The notes under the pieces: model-generated | Databases searched by the model: none | What the model saw: the letters and a program-made list of their open reading frames with translations, nothing else | Told to the model about the DNA's origin: nothing | Shown here: positions 1 to 6,409 of the stretch, piece after piece | How positions within the stretch are numbered: the first letter of the stretch is position 1 | Layout: every line of letters starts with the position of its first letter | Source of the DNA: an archaeon | Lineage (GTDB): Archaea; Hydrothermarchaeota; Hydrothermarchaeia; JALTZZ01; JALUTC01 | Assembly: GCA_027058345.1 (NCBI GenBank) | Contig: JALUTC010000055.1 | Span: 1 to 16,080, forward strand | Direction of reading: 5' to 3' | DNA length: 16,080 nt | Position numbers and translations under genes: made by a program

Positions 1-53
1 ATATGTATTCCAATCCGCTATATGCTTTTGGAGGGTAAGGATAAACGCAGGAA

Positions 54-60
54 TTTATAA
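54..60 (+). promoter_or_regulatory. TATA-like box of the first gene
   Basis: TTTATAA is centred about 39 bases before the ATG at 96. With archaeal spacing, transcription would begin near 83 and leave a leader of about 13 bases. No clear ribosome site is seen in that leader. Sequence match only. Confidence 0.4.
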
Positions 61-95
61 CAAGTATTTTTGTGTCTTCCATATTATTTTTATAC

Positions 96-1484
96 ATGGC
101 CCTAAGGTTTGATGATTATCCAAAATTAGCAGAGATTATAGTTAAGAGAAAGGTTGATTATGAAACCTTGGATTTTCTAAAAGATCTTGCTGATAGATTT
201 CCTAGGAAAGAGTTGCTCGAACTTATACCAAAAGTCGAGGAATTTATTAGAATAAGGAGATTTTTGCCACCAGAAGAAGAAGAGAGAAGACTTAGCGAGA
301 TTATATTGGAAATAGACAAGATAAGGGATATTGTTCATAAGGCATTATTGGAAGGAGTTGAAAAGGTTGCAAAACGTTTGGAGAAAATAACGGATCCAGA
401 GCTTGTTTTATATGCAAGCGTTGATAAGGACGATTTGAGAAGCGATGTCGTTGAGACGTATATCGAAGATAATAAGGATGTTATAAAAGGGATGATTTAT
501 CTCAAATGGGTTGAGAAGAATCCTGAGGTAGTAGAAGAATTAACTGGAAGATCTGTAGAAGAATTTAAAGGCAGGGCGTATGATTTAACCTCCGATTTAA
601 CTATAAAAGTTGATAGATCGGATCCAACAAAGTTACGAGTCGAATATCATTTCAAGGCTGGATGTGGATATCCTTATGGTACTGGAGGAATTGTAGCTAG
701 AGAACCGCCACCAACACTTAAAGAGCCAACTGAAGAAGAAGTTATTCAAACTGTTTTGAAAAACTTCGATAAATATATCGACATTTGGACACTTATACGA
801 TTAGCTGTGCATAAAGAAAACATTGAAATGAAATATCCTGAAATTGCAAAGGAAGTAAACAAGAGGATTCATTGCGAATATAATGAAGAAGCATTAGGTG
901 GTATAGAAGAATTTCCACGTAAAGAAGAAAGGAGACTGATATGTGAGGGAGATAAGGAAATAATAAGAGAGATATATAGGAAGATTTCTGAAGAATGGAG
1001 AGAAGGAGTTGCTAAAAATATTGATAAGTATAAGAATTGTCATCCTCCTGTAATTGCTGAACATGATGATAAGGCAAGGTTTGCATATACGTGCATTTCT
1101 TATATCGATGAAACGGCGCACGTTGATGAAATACTTAGTAGAGGAGAAGACATTGGATTAATTCTAAACGATGTATATACAGATTTGCTTCTAGAAAGAA
1201 TGGATGAAGCGATAGCAGAGATGGGAAGATTAACAGGTAAAAAGATTGAAGAAGAACTTGGATTTAAATGCGATGCAGACGTTATTGGATTTCATCACAA
1301 TGGCATTGCTGCAGTAATTGATTGTAAGAAAACAGAGACGTATGAGATAAAAACGCCTGAGGATGAGATTAAAATGAAGGAAGCGATAAGGGAAAACGTG
1401 AAGAAGTTCTTGAATATACTTGAAGATGAATGCAGCGCTGGTGTTTTATTTGACGTACAATATAGATTGGGAGGCGAAATATGA
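96..1484 (+). CDS. Large unknown protein, possible PD-(D/E)XK-like C-terminal motif
   Basis: This 462-residue soluble protein has no signal peptide or membrane segment, and I do not recognise the family. The N-terminal 120 residues are strongly charged and helical. The middle contains a Gly/Cys stretch (AGCGYPYGTGG) and a Pro-rich loop. Near the C-terminus a helix with Glu residues (KKIEEELGF) is followed by CDADVIGF and then AAVIDCKK. D395 and D409-x-K411 are therefore arranged as in PD-(D/E)XK nuclease-like folds: acid, beta hairpin, then (D/E)xK. This is a motif-level guess; a structural protein is equally possible. The frame stays open upstream to a GTG at 72, but the ATG at 96 is preferred because it follows a TATA-like box at normal spacing. 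The gene stands alone and converges on the membrane-protein gene starting at 1721, abutting it at 1484/1485, where a 20-base dyad lies. Confidence 0.75.
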   Translation: MALRFDDYPKLAEIIVKRKVDYETLDFLKDLADRFPRKELLELIPKVEEFIRIRRFLPPEEEERRLSEIILEIDKIRDIVHKALLEGVEKVAKRLEKITDPELVLYASVDKDDLRSDVVETYIEDNKDVIKGMIYLKWVEKNPEVVEELTGRSVEEFKGRAYDLTSDLTIKVDRSDPTKLRVEYHFKAGCGYPYGTGGIVAREPPPTLKEPTEEEVIQTVLKNFDKYIDIWTLIRLAVHKENIEMKYPEIAKEVNKRIHCEYNEEALGGIEEFPRKEERRLICEGDKEIIREIYRKISEEWREGVAKNIDKYKNCHPPVIAEHDDKARFAYTCISYIDETAHVDEILSRGEDIGLILNDVYTDLLLERMDEAIAEMGRLTGKKIEEELGFKCDADVIGFHHNGIAAVIDCKKTETYEIKTPEDEIKMKEAIRENVKKFLNILEDECSAGVLFDVQYRLGGEI

Positions 1485-1721
1485 TTATTTTTTCTCGTAT
1501 TGCAACTTTGCCGTATCAGAAACTTCTTTCTCCAAGTGTTCATGAAATTTTTCGTAAAAGTAAAGTCTGAGATAATCAAGGATTAAGGAGATGATAAAAG
1601 TTATCGCTGCAGTTATATATTCCGATAGAACAATATAGCCACCAGTTGCGATTCTTAGAATGTCTTTTGCAGCTCCTATGATGAACATCAAAATTCTATA
1701 TCTGCTGTATCTCTTTTTCAT
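1485..1721 (-). CDS. Small membrane protein with two membrane segments
   Basis: This is a 78-residue protein with a basic start (MKKRYSRYR). Two hydrophobic segments follow at about residues 8-31 and 33-53, and then a charged helical tail. No family is recognised. Its ATG lies inside the end of the glycosyltransferase gene (26-base overlap), so the two are probably cotranscribed and translationally coupled; a membrane helper of the glycosyltransferase is possible. The last residues, SDTAKLQYEKK, are encoded by the dispersed 20-base dyad at 1497-1516. The same dyad gives almost the same ending (SDTESLPYEKKK) to the unrelated JAMM protein at 12192-12779. The tail is therefore contributed by the DNA element and is not ancestral to the protein. 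Confidence 0.7.
   Translation of the reverse strand: MKKRYSRYRILMFIIGAAKDILRIATGGYIVLSEYITAAITFIISLILDYLRLYFYEKFHEHLEKEVSDTAKLQYEKK
1497..1516. repeat. Dyad element, copy A
   Basis: GTATTGCAA-CT-TTGCCGTAT, followed by CAG. It has two nine-base half-sites of the form RTAYKGMAA facing each other across two bases. It lies at the convergent junction 1484/1485 and encodes the C-terminal tail of the minus-strand gene. A T6 tract at 1488-1493 precedes it and could end plus-strand transcription. Confidence 0.75.
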
Positions 1722-2766
1722 ATAATTCGAGAAAACGCTTCGCCATTAATCTCTTATTGAAATTTTTCAATACGAAATTCCTTGCCTCCTTGCTATCGTA
1801 ATCAAAGCTTTTAATAGCTTTTACATATTCTTCCTCACTTCCATCCGTGAAATATATAGCATTGCAATCCTTTGCATAATCATACAATCCGAAATTATAT
1901 TTGCATGCAACTACACCTGTACCACATGAAAGTGCTTCGAGAGAAGTTAACCCCATAGCCTCGACGTATTTCTTATACAATATTCCAGCGAAAAATATCC
2001 TCGCTCTATTATATAATTCGAGCTTCTTATCAAGCGATTTGTTCAAAGGAATGTATTCAACGTTTCTCAAGCCTTTCCTCTTAATTATTTTCATCGCAAT
2101 ATCATGCCATTTGTAATGGTCTTCACTATAACAATCATAAGCAAGAACGAATTTATAATCCTTTAACTTCTTTGCCAGTCTTAGAAAAGTTATTATTCCT
2201 TTATCGATGTGCGGTCTATGTAAGTATAAAACGTCTATGTCTTTCTCGATTTTCATTGGTTTGAATATTTCCTCATCAATGCTGAAAGGAATTGCATATG
2301 GTTCGAATTTTAAAAGCTCTTTAACACGTTTTGCTACAAGTTTTGATAATGCAACTGATTTAACATGATAATTCGCTGGAGATCTTGGTACAAAAAATGA
2401 TGTTTCATGTCCGTCTCTATAATAGCACCAAAATCCTTTAAATCTTTCCTTGTGATAAAAGAAATATCTCTCTGAATAAATACACGTTGCAGATGCATCG
2501 ATTACAAAATCCGCTGACAATATTATGTCTTTATAATTTTTCCATGCACGATATTCAGCCTCCCACATGCTGCCAATTTTTCTATAATTTGCAACGTAAA
2601 GGATCTTTGCATACCTTGTCTTACTCTTTTCCGTAGCAATTAGATAAACCTCGTTTCCAAGCCTTGCCAATTCATCAGCCAATAATGCTCTGTAAGATTC
2701 ACTTCCATATATATCGAAAGTAATTCTCGAAGGGTAAATGCACGTTGATATTACCACGATCCTCAT
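1696..2766 (-). CDS. Family 4-like glycosyltransferase (GT-B fold)
   Basis: The 356-residue protein probably moves a sugar from a nucleotide-sugar donor onto a lipid, glycan or protein in the cytoplasm or at the membrane surface. It has the two Rossmann-like halves of GT-B enzymes. The N-terminal half starts MRIVVIST and continues with a GSES loop near residues 21-24 and a helix ending GNEVYLIAT. The C-terminal half starts near DIDVLYLHRP and contains the E-x7-E motif of retaining glycosyltransferases, with E269 and E277 in EAMGLTSLEALSCG. The length is normal for the family. The frame stays open to a TTG 24 bases upstream, but the ATG at 2766 gives the canonical beta-strand start. A TTTATAA sequence sits too close to this ATG to be an ordinary promoter, so the true promoter is unclear. 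Viral glycosyltransferases often act on virion or cell-surface glycans; the acceptor here is unknown. Confidence 0.88.
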   Translation of the reverse strand: MRIVVISTCIYPSRITFDIYGSESYRALLADELARLGNEVYLIATEKSKTRYAKILYVANYRKIGSMWEAEYRAWKNYKDIILSADFVIDASATCIYSERYFFYHKERFKGFWCYYRDGHETSFFVPRSPANYHVKSVALSKLVAKRVKELLKFEPYAIPFSIDEEIFKPMKIEKDIDVLYLHRPHIDKGIITFLRLAKKLKDYKFVLAYDCYSEDHYKWHDIAMKIIKRKGLRNVEYIPLNKSLDKKLELYNRARIFFAGILYKKYVEAMGLTSLEALSCGTGVVACKYNFGLYDYAKDCNAIYFTDGSEEEYVKAIKSFDYDSKEARNFVLKNFNKRLMAKRFLELYEKEIQQI

Positions 2767-2889
2767 ATTATTTATAAAGCAAATCAGCAATCTTTCGTCC
2801 TTGTTAACATTGTCGTGTCTAAAAAATTGATGCTAAAAACAGAAATTTTGCCGTCGTTAATTTTCTAAATAATGAATAGAGGTGATAAA
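2767..2889. promoter_or_regulatory. Divergent intergenic region with conserved leader
   Basis: This region lies between the glycosyltransferase gene (-) and the small Cys-cluster gene (+). It holds a degenerate dyad copy at 2837-2856 (half-sites AAACAGAAA and, reversed, CGACGGCAA; each matches 7 of 9 consensus positions). It also holds a TATA-like GCTAAAAAC at 2832-2840 and the conserved leader at 2855-2887. Weaker similarity to the AcrIII-1 promoter region extends upstream to about 2815 (TGTCTAA...AAATT). Confidence 0.55.
2855..2887 (+). repeat. 33-base conserved leader, copy 1
   Basis: It begins CGTTAATTTTCTAAATAATG and ends AGAGGTGATA. It is identical over 33 bases to 15057-15089 on the minus strand. 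In both places it ends in the GAGGTGAT ribosome site directly before a gene start. It is probably the 5' untranslated leader of both mRNAs. Confidence 0.85.
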
Positions 2890-3255
2890 ATGGTCGACAT
2901 TCTAAACCTTATAAAAACAACTTTTGTTCACTCTGTTTTTATTTATTCCCTAAATAAACCCCCAATTTTGTATTTCACATCTTTCGATTTCTACGATAAT
3001 TATTTCAACCAATACATCGTTACACCAACAAGCATCATCATCAAGACCAAGAAATCTCACTATAATTATCCAATCACCATTGAGCAGTATTCCAAAATAA
3101 TTTCAACAGTTAAGCAATACATGTCCAAAAAAACATCTATTACCGTTAACTACCTACGATACGAAGTCTATTGCATCTATGGAAAAAGCTACGCTCCTTG
3201 TACAGAAAACAAGTGCCTCAAGTGCTTGTTCAAAGTTTTAAAACCAAACAAATAA
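2890..3255 (+). CDS. Small unknown protein with C-terminal four-Cys cluster
   Basis: This 121-residue protein matches no family I recognise. The N-terminal two thirds is rich in Ile, Tyr and Phe without a clear membrane segment. The C-terminus carries C95, C104, C109 and C112 (C-x8-C-x4-C-x2-C), which could bind one zinc ion. The frame extends upstream to an ATG at 2872, but the ATG at 2890 is chosen because GAGGTGAT (2879-2886) sits four bases before it. The promoter and leader are shared with the AcrIII-1-like gene, whose product also has a C-terminal cysteine cluster. Shared timing, and perhaps an anti-defence role, is an inference from this. It is followed two bases later by the gene at 3258, so the two form an operon. 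Confidence 0.75.
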   Translation: MVDILNLIKTTFVHSVFIYSLNKPPILYFTSFDFYDNYFNQYIVTPTSIIIKTKKSHYNYPITIEQYSKIISTVKQYMSKKTSITVNYLRYEVYCIYGKSYAPCTENKCLKCLFKVLKPNK

Positions 3256-3257
3256 AA

Positions 3258-3752
3258 ATGCCCGACATTAAGTATCTTTTCAAACTTTTCCTTTCATCCA
3301 ATCCAGAATACAACCAAGTAATCCAGAAATACAAGCAGAATTTCAAGAAGTACGTGAAATATTTCAAGAATATTCTAAAGTTATACAGGAAAACAAACGA
3401 ACTAAATATTGCAATCGAACTAGAGAATATTAAGAATGGCAGGGCTTACAAGTATTCCAGTGAAGCAGAAACGTTATTTGAAAAAGTTTTTCCAGAATTA
3501 GCAGCAATTTTTCATGATTTCCAGAGATTTATTCAGAAATACAACGAAATCAACAATTACCATGGTTGCATGCTTGACATATATGCGCCATTAGTCCATT
3601 CACATCCATTAACAGCAGAAACATTTCAGCACAAAATATCAAGTATTTGCAGCGAATGCATTAAACAGTTCGGAAAGTGCACTGTTCACCAATACATTTC
3701 AGTTGATTTTGAACATTTCCTTTCCTTTTTGATTTCTTACCTATCTAAATAA
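3258..3752 (+). CDS. Unknown helical protein with CCCH cluster
   Basis: The 164-residue protein has a lysine- and tyrosine-rich helical N-terminal half. Near the C-terminus it has HKISSICSECIKQFGKCTVH, with C131, C134, C141 and H144 spaced as a possible zinc site. No family is recognised. The ATG at 3258 lies two bases after the stop of the preceding gene. The frame is open further upstream (ATG at 3171), but that would overlap the preceding gene by 85 bases. No good ribosome site is visible, so reinitiation after the upstream gene is likely. As second gene of the operon with the AcrIII-1-type leader, it may work with the 2890 product. The stop is followed by T-rich DNA and two dyad copies. 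Confidence 0.72.
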   Translation: MPDIKYLFKLFLSSNPEYNQVIQKYKQNFKKYVKYFKNILKLYRKTNELNIAIELENIKNGRAYKYSSEAETLFEKVFPELAAIFHDFQRFIQKYNEINNYHGCMLDIYAPLVHSHPLTAETFQHKISSICSECIKQFGKCTVHQYISVDFEHFLSFLISYLSK

Positions 3753-3892
3753 TTCCTCCTTTTTTCTTTCTCGTATTGAAAATTTTCAATACCTGTCTTC
3801 TTTTCTCCCTAAATAAGTAAACATTTCCGTTTACCTTTTCTGTATAACCCAAAAAATAATTTACCTTTTTCTCATACGGCAACTTTGCCGTA
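3753..3892. terminator. Convergent junction with T-tracts, two dyads and a hairpin
   Basis: No gene is seen here. T-rich tracts (3759-3770, 3800-3806, 3866-3872) would suit archaeal termination in the plus direction. Two copies of the 20-base dyad flank an inverted repeat GTAAAC-ATTTCC-GTTTAC at 3817-3834. The region sits between the stop codons of the genes ending at 3752 and 3893. Confidence 0.5.
3773..3792. repeat. Dyad element, copy B (perfect palindrome)
   Basis: GTATTGAAA-AT-TTTCAATAC is a perfect 20-base palindrome made of two GTATTGAAA half-sites. It is non-coding, just after the 3752 stop codon. Confidence 0.8.
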
Positions 3893-3893
3893 T
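3874..3893. repeat. Dyad element, copy C (near-perfect palindrome)
   Basis: ATACGGCAA-CT-TTGCCGTAT has two fully complementary nine-base arms of the ATACGGCAA class. Its right edge supplies the first base of the TGA stop (3893-3895) of the methyltransferase gene read leftward. Confidence 0.8.
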
Positions 3894-4411
3894 CAGCGTT
3901 TGAGAAAAATTACACAACCATATCCCTCGTAGTACATTCCTCTGATATAAAACAGCAATTTTTTTCCTTCGAACTTATCAACAAGCTTGATAAAACTTTC
4001 ATCATCAAATAGCCAGCTTGGATTTTTCCTATGCGGATGTATTTTCTCGTTATCATACATATTTATCTCAGCCCTGCTTGGAGCTGATATTATCACAACT
4101 TCTTTAGTAACCCTTTCTATCTCTCTTATAACCTTTTCCCTATCTTTTGGATTAATATGCTCAAACACCTCTGTTATAACTGTCGTATCAAAAGATTTAT
4201 CCTTAAATGGCAAATACCTTGCATCAGCAATTAAATCTACAAATCCTTTGTAATAAATCAAATCTATTCCAATGACATTTCTCGGCTTATTCTGATTCCA
4301 AAAGTATCCATCCTTAATACCGATATCCAAAACTCTGCCTTTAACGTATTTCCTCAATTCCTTTCTATCGCTTATTCTATGATGAAATATCCCTTTGGAT
4401 TTATCGACCAT
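3893..4411 (-). CDS. Class I SAM-dependent methyltransferase (second of pair)
   Basis: This 172-residue methyltransferase has the Rossmann-like fold of the Methyltransf_11 type. Motif I is RVLDIGIKDGYF (residues 26-37; the usual GxGxG is altered to GIKDG). The acidic strand end is NVIGIDL. DARYLPFKDKSFDTTVITEVFEHI (split here only for reading: DARYLPF, then KSFDTTVI, then EVFEHI) contains the adenine-contacting Asp and motif IV region. The substrate is not predictable. The gene overlaps the preceding methyltransferase gene by 40 bases in another frame, and the two proteins are similar around ADxR...L and EH(I/L), so they look like a tandem duplication. No ribosome site is visible before its ATG, so coupled translation is likely. 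Confidence 0.82.
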   Translation of the reverse strand: MVDKSKGIFHHRISDRKELRKYVKGRVLDIGIKDGYFWNQNKPRNVIGIDLIYYKGFVDLIADARYLPFKDKSFDTTVITEVFEHINPKDREKVIREIERVTKEVVIISAPSRAEINMYDNEKIHPHRKNPSWLFDDESFIKLVDKFEGKKLLFYIRGMYYEGYGCVIFLKR

Positions 4412-4863
4412 AGATATTCAAGGGTTTCAATCTTGTGATAATTCCAAATCGTTGCAATCCTCGCTATTAAACTGTATTTGTTCGGATATAAAATGAAGGC
4501 AATGTCTGACACTTTTTTTATTTCTTTAATCGCTTTCTTACAATCATCTAAGGACAAATGTTCTAGAACGTGAGAGCAAAACGTTACAACTGATTTTTCA
4601 TCAAACAGCTTCGATAATTCCCTAACATCTGCTATAAAAGATATGCAATCGTTTCCATAAATGCATTCGCATCCTTCAATATCCAAGCATATATCTCCAA
4701 ATCCATGCCTTCCTTTTGGCCTTCCTATAACCAATAAAGGCTTCTTCCTTTTCCTAGATTCTTCTTCAGCAGCTTTATACAAAAAATACCTCATGTTATG
4801 TTCATGCAACTGTATTAATGATTCGAATGCAATTATTGACAACGGAATTATCAAAGATTTCAT
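4372..4863 (-). CDS. Methyltransferase-like protein (first of pair)
   Basis: The 163-residue protein shows the outline of a class I methyltransferase: LLVIGRPKGRHGFGD in the motif I position, ICLDIEG as the acidic strand, FIADVRELSKLF, then VVTFCSHVLEHLS. The glycine-rich loop is unusual (GRPKGRHGFGD) and binding of SAM is not certain. Residues 1-19 are hydrophobic and could touch the membrane. The ATG at 4863 has a TATA-like box 25 bases upstream, implying a leaderless mRNA. It lies upstream of, and overlaps, the second methyltransferase; the pair may act as a heterodimer. Sugar or lipid modification is possible given the glycosyltransferase gene nearby, but this is inference. Confidence 0.7.
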   Translation of the reverse strand: MKSLIIPLSIIAFESLIQLHEHNMRYFLYKAAEEESRKRKKPLLVIGRPKGRHGFGDICLDIEGCECIYGNDCISFIADVRELSKLFDEKSVVTFCSHVLEHLSLDDCKKAIKEIKKVSDIAFILYPNKYSLIARIATIWNYHKIETLEYLWSINPKGYFIIE

Positions 4864-4896
4864 ATTAAACTTAAGCTGCGCTCATATAAATTTTCC
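4864..4896. promoter_or_regulatory. Overlapping divergent promoters in 33 bases
   Basis: The leftward TATA-like box (4883-4892, CATATAAATT read on the plus strand) is about 25 bases from the ATG at 4863. The rightward box (ATATTAAACT, 4862-4871) is about 30 bases from the ATG at 4897. Each box lies next to the start codon of the opposite gene, so the two promoters interlock and both mRNAs would be leaderless or nearly so. Confidence 0.55.
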
Positions 4897-5127
4897 ATGG
4901 ACGAGGAAGTCAAGAAGAAGATCGATGAAGTATGCAAATGCCCTGTTGTTAGGATGCAGCTTACATGTTTGGCAGATAATTTGATAAGCAATGATGAAGA
5001 TAAAAGGAAGTTTATTGAATTCTTAGAAGTTTTTAAGCAGGATAGGAAAAAAGGCGTAGATGTTTTGATAGAAAAGTTTGATAAAGAAAAATTAATAAAG
5101 GCGCTAGATTCTTGCAAAATCAAATGA
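4897..5127 (+). CDS. Small helical charged protein with Cys cluster
   Basis: This is a 76-residue, mostly helical, lysine/glutamate-rich protein. Cysteines lie near the N-terminus (CKCPVVRMQLTC) and one near the C-terminus (DSCKIK). No family is recognised and there is no membrane segment. The ATG lies about 30 bases after a TATA-like box shared in the divergent promoter with the methyltransferase pair. The 3' end overlaps the convergent minus-strand gene by 8 bases. A small regulator or host-interaction protein is plausible but unsupported. Confidence 0.65.
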   Translation: MDEEVKKKIDEVCKCPVVRMQLTCLADNLISNDEDKRKFIEFLEVFKQDRKKGVDVLIEKFDKEKLIKALDSCKIK

Positions 5128-5641
5128 AAAATTCATAATACCTGTAATTTACTGGGATGGAAAGCCTTAGGTATTGCAACCCTGCCGTAGCAGTTGGAGC
5201 TCCAGGCTGAACAGGTACAAATCCTGGTTTACATGTCCATCTTAAAGTTATTGGGAAAACAAACCAATAACACCTTGGACTTGTATCTATTGGATCGTAA
5301 TAACATGCAACTCTCCACCATTCTTCTCCAATTGCAACTCCAGCAGCTGTTATTGTTTTTGCCCACCCGTTAACCATGTCGCTTGCACTTCTTGTTGGAC
5401 ATGCAGCATATGTATAATTCGTCCTTACAACTCTACATTTCGTTGCATCTAAAGGAATAGTTGTTTCTATTTTTGCACTAGCAACATTTGGATCGACTTG
5501 TTGAACAATAGAAGTTACGTCTTTTTCATAAACGTTTGTCGTACCAGGTTTTAAAGACCAATTCTTCTTTATCGCATCTTCAACTGCAGATTTAAAATCA
5601 TTTATATTACATTGCCTGATCTTTAAACATAACTTGACCAT
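5120..5641 (-). CDS. Single-domain copy of a repeated virion-type domain
   Basis: The 173-residue protein begins with C5/C11, followed by SAVEDAIKKNW, VYEKDVTSIV, a region with paired Cys, and CYWFVFPITLRWTC. The same order occurs twice in the protein at 7458-6406 (for example SVEDYIMNNW, YRRNVTDIV, NYWIITFKVTLDVTC), so this is a third copy of the same unrecognised domain. Unlike that protein it has no membrane anchor of its own. An anchor-only gene (5774-5646) lies immediately upstream, and its end supplies the ribosome site AAAGGAGGTGA for this start. Residues 150-157 (TATAGLQY) are encoded by a dyad copy at 5171-5190. It is the last gene of the large minus-strand cluster; a surface or virion protein is inferred. 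Confidence 0.78.
   Translation of the reverse strand: MVKLCLKIRQCNINDFKSAVEDAIKKNWSLKPGTTNVYEKDVTSIVQQVDPNVASAKIETTIPLDATKCRVVRTNYTYAACPTRSASDMVNGWAKTITAAGVAIGEEWWRVACYYDPIDTSPRCYWFVFPITLRWTCKPGFVPVQPGAPTATAGLQYLRLSIPVNYRYYEFFI
5171..5190. repeat. Dyad element, copy I, inside coding sequence
   Basis: GTATTGCAA-CC-CTGCCGTAG, followed by CAG. It differs from copy A at only three of 23 positions. It is in frame within the gene ending at 5120 and encodes TATAGLQY, close to TAKLQY from copy A. Confidence 0.7.
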
Positions 5642-5645
5642 GCCT

Positions 5646-5774
5646 TCACCTCCTTTTTAATATGTATGCTAAAAGGGCTAAAGTTATCACGCCAACGATT
5701 ATATATTCGTATTTTATTTCAGGCTTTGTTATAGGTTGTGTTGGGACTTGTTCAATAGGGATACAGAGCTTCAT
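5646..5774 (-). CDS. 42-residue tail-anchor protein
   Basis: This short gene encodes MKLCIPIEQVPTQPITKPEI, then KYEY, then a hydrophobic segment IIVGVITLALLAYIL, then KRR. It is thus one membrane helix with a basic C-terminal end. Its ATG overlaps the TGA of the 212-residue Cys-rich gene (ATGA), a strong sign of coupled translation. Its own stop overlaps the ribosome site of the next gene. The stretch ITKPEIKYEY followed by the helix resembles the C-terminus of the 350-residue protein (IIKPETIFEKVV, helix, KKRKVRRR). It therefore looks like the detached anchor of such a protein, perhaps serving its anchorless neighbours through assembly in the membrane. The function is inferred from layout only. 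Confidence 0.75.
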   Translation of the reverse strand: MKLCIPIEQVPTQPITKPEIKYEYIIVGVITLALLAYILKRR

Positions 5775-6409
5775 AGGACCATAAAACAGATATTTTTCTG
5801 TCCTGCTGGAACTAAAACATCAATCGTCAATATTCTATCTCTTGGTAACGAGAAAGTTCCTTTTCCCACAATATTTGGAGCATAAACGATCCAGATACCT
5901 GCAAAGCTTTTATCTATTGGTTCAAATTCAACTCTTATTCTTATTCTGTCTTTATCCCCTTCTCTTCTTACAAGTACTGCCGTTATATTTTTTATCCTTG
6001 GAACTTTTGTTGGATCGACATCAATCGTATATCTTACACATCCTCCACACCCTTCTACATTAAACCCTTCTATATTGTAGCTGTTTATTTCATATCTAGA
6101 TCCAATAACCGTTCTTCCTCTAGAATCTCTTGAAAATATTCCAACGCTGATATCTAAATATTTCTTTGAAAAACTCGACCAATGTTTATCTCCATGATAA
6201 ACACCATCTTCATACCATCCTCCAGCTCCACATGAATAAACGTATTTTCCTGCTTGAACAGGAATTGTGAAACATGAATGAGCACATCCAATATCAAAGT
6301 TGCACCTGTCATTTATTCCAATAGCTTCTTTAGATTCATTACACTTCTTTACATTAACAAGCCTCCTACCAGAACACCTGTATCTACAAGCCTTACATTC
6401 AAGCATCAT
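5771..6409 (-). CDS. Cysteine-rich beta protein, virion or surface candidate
   Basis: The 212-residue protein has at least eleven cysteines, most in the first 60 residues (CKACRYRC, KKC, DRC, GCAHSC, YSC) plus a CGGC pair near residue 120. The C-terminal half is beta-rich (RYTIDVDP, AVLVRREG, RIRIRVEF, LTIDVLVPAG). No family is recognised and there is no membrane segment or signal peptide. The start overlaps the preceding gene's stop (ATGATG; ATG at 6409 or 6406), with GGAAGGTGAG upstream. The stop overlaps the start of the 42-residue anchor gene, which may tether it. The cysteine content suggests a disulfide-stabilised extracellular or virion protein. Confidence 0.75.
   Translation of the reverse strand: MMLECKACRYRCSGRRLVNVKKCNESKEAIGINDRCNFDIGCAHSCFTIPVQAGKYVYSCGAGGWYEDGVYHGDKHWSSFSKKYLDISVGIFSRDSRGRTVIGSRYEINSYNIEGFNVEGCGGCVRYTIDVDPTKVPRIKNITAVLVRREGDKDRIRIRVEFEPIDKSFAGIWIVYAPNIVGKGTFSLPRDRILTIDVLVPAGQKNICFMVL

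Noticed and set aside
72..95. GTG start giving eight more residues to the first gene
   Set aside because: The extension lies in the expected start-site region after the TATA-like box, and its residues (SSILFLY) look unrelated to the rest; the ATG at 96 fits better.
3773..3893. Repeated dyads as a CRISPR array
   Set aside because: Only two copies are close together, each is itself palindromic, spacing is irregular, and other copies are kilobases apart; there are no cas genes.
4860..5123. Minus-strand 87-residue frame opposite 4897-5127
   Set aside because: It would span the divergent promoter and overlap the methyltransferase start; the plus-strand gene has a proper box and a charged helical product.
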